In this document: in pieces, positions 24,601 to 32,104 of the stretch
Layout: each line of letters begins with the position of its first letter
How positions within the stretch are numbered: position 1 is the first letter of the stretch
Source: Catenulispora sp. EB89
GTDB taxonomy: Bacteria; Actinomycetota; Actinomycetes; Streptomycetales; Catenulisporaceae
DNA: 64,000 nt
Reading direction: 5' to 3'
NCBI RefSeq assembly: GCF_041261445.1
Contig: NZ_JBGCCU010000014.1
Coordinates: 62,001-126,000 of the forward strand
The notes under the pieces: model-generated
What the model was told of the DNA's origin: nothing
Seen by the model: only the letters and a program-made list of their open reading frames with translations
Databases searched by the model: none
Program-made: the position numbers and the translations under genes

Positions 24601-27600
24601 ATGGGGATCTTCTCGCGGCGGGGGCGGGATGCGGCTGATGCCGATACCGCTGGCGGTGCCAGTACCGACGCCGGTTCTGATGCCGGTTCCGATGCAGGGG
24701 TGGTCGGCCCGATGGCCGACGTGAGCGCTGTTGCCGCGGGCGCAAGCGCGGCGGGCGCAAGCGCAGCATCGGCTGACTCGTCAGGTGACGTGTCGGGTTC
24801 CACGGCTTCAGCGGTCTCGTCGGTCGGAGCAGCGGTGCAGCGACGCGAGTGGGCAGCGGTCCCGACGATGCGCGGCGTCAGCCGCTCCGCCGCGGGCGGC
24901 GTGTCGGAGTTGAACTTCGGTGCGCGCCTGGCGACGTGGCAGAACCCTTCGTTCCAACGCGAGCCGCGCCGCCAGGTCCGTACGGACGCGCCGACCGGCC
25001 GCGTGGTCGCGCGCTCGATCGCGCGCAGCGGCACTCCGGCGTCGCTCGAACTCCCGGCGCTGAACCTGCCGCTGACGACGCCGGTTCAGCGCAGCGCGGA
25101 GGCGTCCGAGTCCGTGGCGATGCCTGCCGCGCCGTTGCAGTCGCTGCCGACACCGACGCCGACGCCGGTCGTACGCCAGTCGACGATCCGCAGCTCCGCG
25201 CAGCCCGTCGCACGCCCGAACCCCACGCGTACAGCCCGCCCCCGCCTGACGGAGGCGGCAGTCACGCCCCGCGTGCGACCGTTGGCGCCGATCCAGCGGG
25301 CCACGTCGCCTTCGGCCCCGCCTGCGCCACAGCCTAAGACGCCCCCCGAGACGCCGGTGGCCCAGCCTTCAGCCGCCTCAACACCGCCAGCGACTCAGCG
25401 CTCGCAATCGGGGCCGTCTGCGAACACGCGCGGCGGCATCGGCGACCCGTCGACGGTCCAGCGTGCCTCTGCGCCCGACGCGTCGCATGCCCAGCGCCCC
25501 GACTCAGCCTCGGCCGACTTCACCCTGCCCACGGTCCAACGCGCCGTCCCGTCGACCCCCCAAGCCATGCCGATCCGTGCCGTCCACCGGCGCGCGGCCT
25601 CGACGCCACCGCCTACCTCCGCACCGGACTCGCCAGCCACCGCGCCTTCGCCCACGAAGTCCCCCTCCACTCCGCCTGCCTCCTCACCCGCCACACAGCG
25701 CGTGCCTGATGTGCAGGTACAGCGTGCTCCCGCTTCGGACACGCGTGCCCCGGTGCGCCTGAACACCTCGCGACCGGCGTCCCCCACCCCAACGACGTCG
25801 ACGAGGCCACTGCTCGGCTCACGCCAGCTCTCCGGCTTCCCCACCCCCGAGACACCGCCATCGAGCACCGGCGCCACCCGACGCGAGCCGGTCCGACCGA
25901 TCTACAACCGCCCGCACAACACCTCCGCTTCAGGCGCACCAACCGCCGACCCGCCACCATCGCCCCAGCCAACCGCCACCACCGGCGCGATCCAGCGCTC
26001 GGCATCAGCCGCGCCGACCGGCACGGCGACCACTGGCGGCACACAGGCCGGCACCGGCTCAATCCAGCGCGCCTCCGCCAGCCCGATGGAACACTCGGCC
26101 ACAACCTCGCCGAGCTCCGCTTCGACCGGCGCGGGCTCCCAGCCCAGTCCTGGCCCGAATCAGCGCACGGCATCGGCCTCGCCAGGCGGTGCTGGTGAGC
26201 CGACCGGTGTGGCCTCGGGTCCCGTCCAGCGCTCGGCATCGAGCTCGCCAGGCGGTGTTGGTGAGCCGACTGGTGTGGCCTCGGGTCCCATCCAGCGTTC
26301 CGCATCGGCCTCGGCAGGTGGTGTTGGTGAGCCGACTGGCGTGGCCTCCGGTCCTATCCAGCGCTCGGCATCGGCCTCGGCAGGCGGTGCTGGTGAGCCG
26401 ACTGGTTTGGCCACCGGTCCCATCCAGCGTTCCGCATCGACCTCGCTAGGCGGCGCTGCTGAGTCGGCCAGTGCGGCCTTCGGCCCGACCCAGCGCTCAG
26501 CTCCGGCCTTGCCGGGCTCCGGTCCGACCGGCGCGGGCTCGCAGGCTGGCTCTGGCGCGGTCCAGCGTTCCGCGTCGACCTCGCCAGGCAGCGCTGCTGA
26601 GTCGACTGGTGCCTCCTCCGGCCAGTCCCAGCGCTCAGCTGCGGCCTTGCCGAACTCCGGTGCGACCGGCGCGGGCTCGCAGGCTGGTCCCGGCCCGATT
26701 CAGCGTTCGGCATCGACTTCGGCAAGCAGCGCTGCTGAGTCGACCGGTGCGTCCTCCGGCCAGTCCCAGCGCACAGCGATGCCGAGCGCTGGCTCGATCC
26801 AGCGTTCGGTATCGAGTTCGCCAACGAGCGCTGCTGAGTCGACCGGTGCGTCCTCCGGCCAGATGCCGAGCGCTGGCTCGATCCAGCGTTCCGCGTCGAG
26901 CTCGCCAGCGAGCGCTGCTGAGTCGACCGGTGCGTCCTCCGGCCAGTCCCAGCGCTCAGCTGCGGCCTTGCCGGGCTCCGGTGCGACCGGCGTGGGCTCG
27001 CAGGCTGGTCCCGTCTCGATCCAGCGCTCTGCCACAGGCTCGCCGATCTCTGATTCCACCAGCGGCTCGGCGGTCCCCGCTGGCTCAAGCGCCCGGCCGA
27101 CTCCTGGGCTGAGCGGGGGCTCGGCAGCTGGCCCGTCGGCGTCCGCAGGATCTACCGGTGGCGCGGGACAAAGCCTGTCGGCGTCCGCTGGCCCGATCCA
27201 GCGTTCGGCCACATCCTCAGCCGCACCGATCCGACGCGTGGCCCGACCCGTCCCGACCACCGCCGCGATCGAGCGCTCGGGCACGCAGGGGCCTGGCTCG
27301 ATGGAAGGTCCGGCAGCGACGTCGATCCAGCGTTCGGTGACGGTGGCTGGTTCGCACAGCTCCGGCCAAAGCGGTTCTGTCGCGGGCTCGCAGGCGCCTG
27401 GCCAGACTGGCGGTTCGACAGCAGCCCCCGGGCCGGTCCAGCGTTCGGTGAATGCTCGGCCCACCCCGATTCGGCGCCTGGCAGCGGCCTCAACCAGCAC
27501 GCCGTCGATCGCCGCGCTGATTCAGCGCGCGGCGGTCGCACCCGCCAGCCAGGCATCTGACTCGCTTAGCCGCTCGGGAGGTTCCCAGCTGTCGTCCGCT

Positions 27601-28314
27601 TCGGGCATCGGCCCCGGCGGAGCACCCGGGCCTGCCACGCCAGCAGTCGGCCCGGCCGGAGCAGTCCGCCACGCCGCACCAACAGCTGGTCCCGTCGCGG
27701 CGCTCGGGCGCGCAGTCCCGGCAGCCAGCCCCACCGCCGGAGCACCGACACGCCCCGCCCCCGCATCCAGCCCCACCCCGGCCCGCATCCAGCGAGCCGT
27801 CCCCGTCCACCGCCCCGCCGCGCCGGCGACCGCGCGCCTGCCCCTCCCGATGGCCTTCCGTGCGCCGGCCCCGCCGCCGCCGGTGCAGCGTGCGCCGATG
27901 GCCTCCTTCCTCGCCGACGCGGTCAGCGACCAGGCGCGCGACACTCGGCAGCGGCTCAACGACACCGTCGGTGACCAGGTCGGGGGCTTCAGCGACAAGA
28001 TCGCCGATGTTCGGGACGCTGCCGCGCTCATTCGTGATCCGTCGCAGTTTCGGCAGGTCGTCAAGCAGCGGGGGTTGGACATGCTCGCCGAGTCCAATCC
28101 CGTTGCCGGGACGTTGTTCGGGTACCGGCGTACCGAGCAGGAGTCCGGCTCCGGGGCGCGTGGCGGTGGCTCCGGACGGAACCGGGGCCGCGGCGAGCAC
28201 CAAGAGATGGAACAGCTCGCCGAGAAGCTGGTCGCGCCGCTGGCCCGGCTGCTTCGCACCGAGTTGCGCATGGACCGCGAGCGGACGGGGCGCCTGCGTG
28301 ACTCAGGACGTTAA
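24601..28314 (+). CDS. Giant QR-repeat protein of the CIS cluster
   Basis: 1237 residues, ATG after a short GGGG ribosome site. Layout: disordered N-terminus (1-80); a short conserved-looking block (~80-150) with MRGVSRSAAGGVSELNFGAR and LATWQNPSFQREPRRQV; a ~900-residue Ser/Ala/Pro/Thr/Gly tract with more than 25 copies of hydrophobic-Gln-Arg (VQRS, IQRS, IQRA); and a helical C-terminal domain (~1095-1237, FLADAVSDQARDTRQRLNDT to LARLLRTELRMDRE). Part of the tract is true tandem repeats (see 26161-27021). Position fits the tape-measure slot, but composition is unlike known tape measures. Function unknown; it could set length, scaffold assembly or hold cargo. Confidence 0.85.
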   Translation: MGIFSRRGRDAADADTAGGASTDAGSDAGSDAGVVGPMADVSAVAAGASAAGASAASADSSGDVSGSTASAVSSVGAAVQRREWAAVPTMRGVSRSAAGGVSELNFGARLATWQNPSFQREPRRQVRTDAPTGRVVARSIARSGTPASLELPALNLPLTTPVQRSAEASESVAMPAAPLQSLPTPTPTPVVRQSTIRSSAQPVARPNPTRTARPRLTEAAVTPRVRPLAPIQRATSPSAPPAPQPKTPPETPVAQPSAASTPPATQRSQSGPSANTRGGIGDPSTVQRASAPDASHAQRPDSASADFTLPTVQRAVPSTPQAMPIRAVHRRAASTPPPTSAPDSPATAPSPTKSPSTPPASSPATQRVPDVQVQRAPASDTRAPVRLNTSRPASPTPTTSTRPLLGSRQLSGFPTPETPPSSTGATRREPVRPIYNRPHNTSASGAPTADPPPSPQPTATTGAIQRSASAAPTGTATTGGTQAGTGSIQRASASPMEHSATTSPSSASTGAGSQPSPGPNQRTASASPGGAGEPTGVASGPVQRSASSSPGGVGEPTGVASGPIQRSASASAGGVGEPTGVASGPIQRSASASAGGAGEPTGLATGPIQRSASTSLGGAAESASAAFGPTQRSAPALPGSGPTGAGSQAGSGAVQRSASTSPGSAAESTGASSGQSQRSAAALPNSGATGAGSQAGPGPIQRSASTSASSAAESTGASSGQSQRTAMPSAGSIQRSVSSSPTSAAESTGASSGQMPSAGSIQRSASSSPASAAESTGASSGQSQRSAAALPGSGATGVGSQAGPVSIQRSATGSPISDSTSGSAVPAGSSARPTPGLSGGSAAGPSASAGSTGGAGQSLSASAGPIQRSATSSAAPIRRVARPVPTTAAIERSGTQGPGSMEGPAATSIQRSVTVAGSHSSGQSGSVAGSQAPGQTGGSTAAPGPVQRSVNARPTPIRRLAAASTSTPSIAALIQRAAVAPASQASDSLSRSGGSQLSSASGIGPGGAPGPATPAVGPAGAVRHAAPTAGPVAALGRAVPAASPTAGAPTRPAPASSPTPARIQRAVPVHRPAAPATARLPLPMAFRAPAPPPPVQRAPMASFLADAVSDQARDTRQRLNDTVGDQVGGFSDKIADVRDAAALIRDPSQFRQVVKQRGLDMLAESNPVAGTLFGYRRTEQESGSGARGGGSGRNRGRGEHQEMEQLAEKLVAPLARLLRTELRMDRERTGRLRDSGR
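26161..27021. repeat. In-frame 66-bp and 72-bp tandem repeats inside the QR-repeat gene
   Basis: Five 66-bp units (22 residues, QRSAS...GEPTGVASGPI type) lie at 26161-26490. Then 72-bp (24-residue, QRSAALPxSGATGAGSQAGP type) and 66-bp (22-residue, QRSASxSxxSAAESTGASSG type) units alternate to 27021 as a 138-bp higher-order repeat, with one contracted region at 26767-26883. All changes keep the frame. Copies are similar enough in DNA for slippage or recombination to change their number. Confidence 0.93.
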
Positions 28315-28435
28315 TACTCCCGGCGCGCCACCACCACCACCAGCTGCGCCGCCGACCGCCGCGCCGCCACCGCCACCGCCAGCCGCGTCGCCCCCTCCGC
28401 CCCACCAGAACACCAGCACCCCGAATAAGGACTGA
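28298..28435 (+). CDS. Small proline-rich protein, possible gene
   Basis: 45 residues from GTG 28298, overlapping the end of the giant repeat gene by 17 bp in another frame, with GGACGGGG upstream. About half of the residues are proline (runs of five and six), between short polar ends VTQDVNTPGA and HQNTSTPNKD. It ends 6 bp before the next tube-like gene, whose ribosome site AAGGA lies inside it, so its translation could be coupled. A real proline-rich peptide or only a coupling frame: undecided. Confidence 0.45.
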   Translation: MTQDVNTPGAPPPPPAAPPTAAPPPPPPAASPPPPHQNTSTPNKD

Positions 28436-28441
28436 CCGACC

Positions 28442-28879
28442 ATGACCACCGCCACCCAGGACCCCGGCTCCAGCCTGTTCTTCAAGCTGACCATCGACGG
28501 GCAGGACCTCGGCCTGTTCAACCAGTGCGAGGGCCTGACCGCGGAGGTGGAGGTCTACCAGCACAAGGAGGGCGGCAACAACGGCTACACCACCTACCTC
28601 CCGGGCCGGGTCAGCCACGGCAACATCACGCTTATCCGGCCCCTGACGCCGGACAGCAGCAAGATCGCCGCGTGGATCTCCTCCATCGCCACCGGCATCC
28701 AGCGGCCGACGGCGCAGATCGCCGCCTTGCGCGCGGACGGCTCGTTGGTCGTGCAGTGGGGCCTGCTGGACGTCCTGCCGGTCAGCTGGAGCGGCCCGAC
28801 GCTGGACCCCACCTCCAACACCGTGGCCACCGAGCGGCTGGTCATCGCCCACCACGGCTTCACCGAATCGGGAGCGTGA
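28442..28879 (+). CDS. Second tube-like CIS protein (tube initiator type)
   Basis: 145 residues, ATG with AAGGA. SLFFKLTIDGQDLGLFNQCE followed by GLTAEVEVYQHKEGGNNGYT is the tail-tube-family pattern of Afp5/Pvc5-type proteins, which make the first tube ring on the baseplate. It differs clearly from the main tube protein at 23426. The next gene begins within its last codon (GTGA). Confidence 0.9.
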   Translation: MTTATQDPGSSLFFKLTIDGQDLGLFNQCEGLTAEVEVYQHKEGGNNGYTTYLPGRVSHGNITLIRPLTPDSSKIAAWISSIATGIQRPTAQIAALRADGSLVVQWGLLDVLPVSWSGPTLDPTSNTVATERLVIAHHGFTESGA

Positions 28880-29598
28880 TCCGCGTGTCCTCGCAGCCCG
28901 GAGTCAGCCTCGTCAAGGCCTCGCTCACCATCAAGGAACCGCCGATCGGCCCGGCGCTGGAGCCCGGCGGCACCATGCGGGAGATCAACTTCCAGTTCAA
29001 CCCGGAGACGCTGACGCTGGCCAAGAGTGCCAACTGGAGCAGCACGCCGCTGCCCCTGTTCAAGTACGTCAGCATCCCCAGCTTCGGCGGCGCCGATCCC
29101 TACACCCTCTCCTTCCAGCTCTTCCTCGACTCCTCCATGACCCCGGCCGGCACCAAGGTCCAGGACGACGTCGAAGCCCTCCTGAAGTGCTGCGAGGTCA
29201 CCGACCAGTCGATCGCCGCCTTCCAGCCCTCCACGCCGTGGGTCTTCTTCCAGTGGGGCAGCTTCTCAACGGTCAGTTTCAACGCATATGTCCAGAACAT
29301 CTCTGCTAACTACACGTACTTCGACCCCTCCGGAGTTCCCCTCCGGGCCACCTGTGATCTGACGATCACTCAGATCCCGTCGCTCACCCTGGGTCAGAAC
29401 CCGACGTCCGGCGCGCTGTCCGCGCACCGCTCGCACCGCGTGCGCGCCGGCGACACGCTGCAGTCCATGGCCTGGTCCGAGTACGGCGACGCCACCGCCT
29501 GGCGCACCATCGCCGAGGCCAACGAGATCGACGACCCGATGCGCCTCACGCCCGGCCACGAACTGCTCATTCCCGCCCCCGACCAGGTAAGGCGGTGA
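28876..29598 (+). CDS. LysM-containing baseplate protein (Afp7/Pvc7 type)
   Basis: 240 residues from GTG 28876. The N-terminal ~170 residues have NFQFNPETLTLAKSANWSST, the fold of the baseplate hub adapter in CIS and R-type particles. The last ~50 residues are a LysM-like domain: SHRVRAGDTLQSMAWSEYGD, TAWRTIAEANEIDDPMRLTP and GHELLIPAP. In these proteins the LysM binds baseplate partners rather than peptidoglycan. Gene order before the spike matches Afp and PVC. Confidence 0.9.
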   Translation: MIRVSSQPGVSLVKASLTIKEPPIGPALEPGGTMREINFQFNPETLTLAKSANWSSTPLPLFKYVSIPSFGGADPYTLSFQLFLDSSMTPAGTKVQDDVEALLKCCEVTDQSIAAFQPSTPWVFFQWGSFSTVSFNAYVQNISANYTYFDPSGVPLRATCDLTITQIPSLTLGQNPTSGALSAHRSHRVRAGDTLQSMAWSEYGDATAWRTIAEANEIDDPMRLTPGHELLIPAPDQVRR

Positions 29599-29605
29599 CG
29601 CGACA

Positions 29606-31588
29606 GTGAGTTTCGGCTCCTTCTCCTCGGTCCCCAAGGTCGAGATCGGCGGCGCGCTGCCCCGGCTCCTGAAGGCCTCCCTGGACTCCTGCTGGGTGGA
29701 GTCCAGCCTCAATGTGCCCTCCACGTTCCACATCGCCTTCAAGGACAAGACCCGCCTGCTGATGTCCCTCTACGGGCAGCTGAAGATCGGCGCCCCGGTG
29801 ACCGTCTTCGCGGTGGCCGGGCTCATCGGCGAAGACCAGCCGCTGATCACCGGCCAGGTCACCGGCATCGAGGCCGACTACTCCGGCGGCGACTTCTACA
29901 CCGTCATCCGCGGCATGGACCACGCCTTCAAGCTGCTGCGCAAGCGGCGGGTGGCGTTGTACAAGAACATGTCCGCCTCCGACATCGTCCGCCAGGTGGC
30001 CGGTTCGCACGGGGTGTCGATCGGCAAGATCGAGTCCACGCCCCCGCCGCCCCCGGACTCGCAGACCTCGCAGCCCAACATCGACGACTGGACCTTCATC
30101 CAGGGCCTGGCCGAGCGGGCCGGCAAGGTCGTGTACTTCGACAACATGGGCCTGCTGCACTTCCGCGCGCCGGTCAAGGCCGTGCCGCTGGCCGGCGTGA
30201 GCGCCGACAAGAGTCCCTACGTGCTGGAGTTCGGTGCCAACACCCTGCGCTGCCGCTCCGGCTTCACCGCCGCCGACCAGGTCTCGATGGTCACCTCGCG
30301 GGGCTGGAACATGGTCACCAAGCAGACCCTGGTCGGCCGGGCCCCGGCGGTGGAGAACCCCGACGTGCTGGCCGGGCTGATCCCGGGGCAGGTGTCCTCG
30401 CCGTTCGGCACCGGCACCCTGGTCGAGACCGGTACCCCCTACGTCAGCCAGACCGAGACCGACTCCGCCGCCAAGTCCCTGGCCACCGACGTCACCTCCT
30501 CGTTCGCAGAGCTCGAAGTCGCCGTCCGGGGCACGCCGCAGCTGCTGCCCGACAAGTCCGTCACCCTGACCAAGGCCGGCACGCCCTTCGACGGCGCCTA
30601 CACCGTCACCGGCGTCCGGCACGTGTTCGAGCAGGGCACGTACGAGACGTGGGTGTCGATGACCGGCCGCCAGTTCCGCTCCCTGTACGGCCTGGCCTCC
30701 GGCGGCGCAGGCGGCGCCGGCGGTCCGGGCGGCCCCGGCGGCACCGGGCACCGCATGAGCGGCGTGGTCAGTGCGATCGTCACCGACATCCACGACCCGC
30801 TGCGCATGGGCCGGGTCAAGCTGCGCTTCCCCTGGCTCGACGACGACTACGTCAGCGACTGGGCCCGCACCGTGCAGCACGGCGGCGTCAGCGCCGAGGG
30901 CGGCATGGTCCCCAACGGCGGCGGCGCCGGCGGCCACATCCCGGCCGGCGCCCCGGGCTCCGGCGGCTTCATCGGCTACGCCGTCAACGACGAGGTGCTG
31001 GTCACCTTCGACCGCGGCGACTTCGACCAGCCCTACGTCCTGGGCGGCCTGTACAACGGCGTGAACAAGCCCACCAAGTTCACCGTCGACGACCTGGTCT
31101 CCCGGGACGGCATCCCGAACGTCCTGGCCGTGTCCTCCCGGCGCGGCCACCGGCTGGAGCTGCTCGACGACGACTACGCCATGAACGCCGGCGTCAAGCT
31201 CCTGACGAACGACGGCGAGCAGCTGGTCCATCTGGACAAGATGGAGAACGAGATCGGCGTCAAGAACACCTCCGGCAAGATCACCATCGAGAGCCGGACC
31301 CCGGTCGGCGGCGTCACGATCCGCGCCGGCAGCGCCAGCATCACCCTGACGCCGGAGGGCGCGGTGACCATCGACGGCGCCGCCGAGGTCAGCATCAGCG
31401 CCGGCGCGGCGATGTCGCTCAAGGCGCTGGAACTGAACCTGGCCGCGGCCACGACCACCGTGGAGTCCGCGGAGATCAACTTCACCGGCGCCTCGCTGTC
31501 CGTGGAGGCCGCCGAGATCACGCTGACCGGCAACGTCGCCATCGTCGGCGAGGGCACGCTGGACGGCCAGCAGATCCTGGCGGTCTGA
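29606..31588 (+). CDS. CIS spike (VgrG-like, gp27-gp5 fusion)
   Basis: 660 residues from GTG 29606. Residues 1-~340 are the gp27-like hub (FYTVIRGMDHAFKLLRKRRV, NIDDWTFIQGLAERAGKVVY); a Gly-rich hinge (~362-380) leads to the gp5 OB domain (HRMSGVVSAIVTDIHDPLRM, GRVKLRFPWLDDDYVSDWA), then a beta-helix from ~560 (GAASITLTPEGA-like ladder). The tip lacks a lysozyme or toxin extension. The trimer forms the central spike at the tube end. No PAAR gene follows it, so how the tip is sharpened is unclear. Confidence 0.94.
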   Translation: MSFGSFSSVPKVEIGGALPRLLKASLDSCWVESSLNVPSTFHIAFKDKTRLLMSLYGQLKIGAPVTVFAVAGLIGEDQPLITGQVTGIEADYSGGDFYTVIRGMDHAFKLLRKRRVALYKNMSASDIVRQVAGSHGVSIGKIESTPPPPPDSQTSQPNIDDWTFIQGLAERAGKVVYFDNMGLLHFRAPVKAVPLAGVSADKSPYVLEFGANTLRCRSGFTAADQVSMVTSRGWNMVTKQTLVGRAPAVENPDVLAGLIPGQVSSPFGTGTLVETGTPYVSQTETDSAAKSLATDVTSSFAELEVAVRGTPQLLPDKSVTLTKAGTPFDGAYTVTGVRHVFEQGTYETWVSMTGRQFRSLYGLASGGAGGAGGPGGPGGTGHRMSGVVSAIVTDIHDPLRMGRVKLRFPWLDDDYVSDWARTVQHGGVSAEGGMVPNGGGAGGHIPAGAPGSGGFIGYAVNDEVLVTFDRGDFDQPYVLGGLYNGVNKPTKFTVDDLVSRDGIPNVLAVSSRRGHRLELLDDDYAMNAGVKLLTNDGEQLVHLDKMENEIGVKNTSGKITIESRTPVGGVTIRAGSASITLTPEGAVTIDGAAEVSISAGAAMSLKALELNLAAATTTVESAEINFTGASLSVEAAEITLTGNVAIVGEGTLDGQQILAV

Positions 31589-31589
31589 G

Positions 31590-31676
31590 ATGAGCGACCT
31601 GACTGTGAGCGGCCCGACCACATCAGACCCGACCACAACAGACCCGACCACAAGGGGCCTGATCCGCCATGGGTGA
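31590..31676 (+). CDS. Possible 28-residue peptide between spike and gp25 genes
   Basis: ATG 31590 opens a short frame, MSDLTVSGPTTSDPTTTDPT, that ends at the TGA inside the start of the gp25 gene. It is built from a 15-bp repeat (CCCGACCACAWCAGA) in three copies. No ribosome site is seen, so it may be a coupling frame rather than a gene. Confidence 0.25.
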   Translation: MSDLTVSGPTTSDPTTTDPTTRGLIRHG

Positions 31677-32103
31677 GCGATTCGTCGGCTCCGGCTGGGG
31701 CTTCCCGCTGCGCGTGGACGCCGGCGGCCGCATCGGCCTGGTCTCCCACGACCAGGAGATCGAGGAGGCCATGCGCCTGGTCCTGGCCACCGCGCCGGGG
31801 GAGCGGCCGATGCGCCCGGAGTTCGGCTGCGCCGTCCACGACCTGGTCTTCGCCCCGGTCAACGACAAGACCGTGGGCCGCATCCAGCACGAGGTGCGCT
31901 CCAGCCTGGACCGCTGGGAGCCGCGCATCTCGGTGACCGGCGTCGAGGTCAGCGTGGACCCCGACCGCCCGACCGTGCTCTACATCGACGTGCACTACCA
32001 GCTACGCGGCACCAACAACCCGCGGTCCCTGGTCTTCCCCTTCTACGTCATCCCCGACCACGAAGGACCGGGCACCGCAGCGACAGATACGGAAGCAGCC
32101 TGA
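31669..32103 (+). CDS. Baseplate wedge protein gp25/Afp9-like
   Basis: 144 residues from ATG 31669. The sequence has the GPW/gp25 pattern: HDQEIEEAMRLVLATAPGER, PMRPEFGCAVHDLVFAPVND, and VEVSVDPDRPTVLYIDVHYQ. In T4 and CIS particles this protein starts sheath assembly at the baseplate. It is followed after 1 bp by the baseplate J-like gene, so they are co-translated. Confidence 0.93.
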   Translation: MGERFVGSGWGFPLRVDAGGRIGLVSHDQEIEEAMRLVLATAPGERPMRPEFGCAVHDLVFAPVNDKTVGRIQHEVRSSLDRWEPRISVTGVEVSVDPDRPTVLYIDVHYQLRGTNNPRSLVFPFYVIPDHEGPGTAATDTEAA

Positions 32104-32104
32104 C

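Noticed and set aside
26161-27021. Repeats in the giant gene as an insertion element or assembly error
   Set aside because: All units keep the reading frame and differ from each other in a graded way; there are no terminal inverted repeats or transposase.
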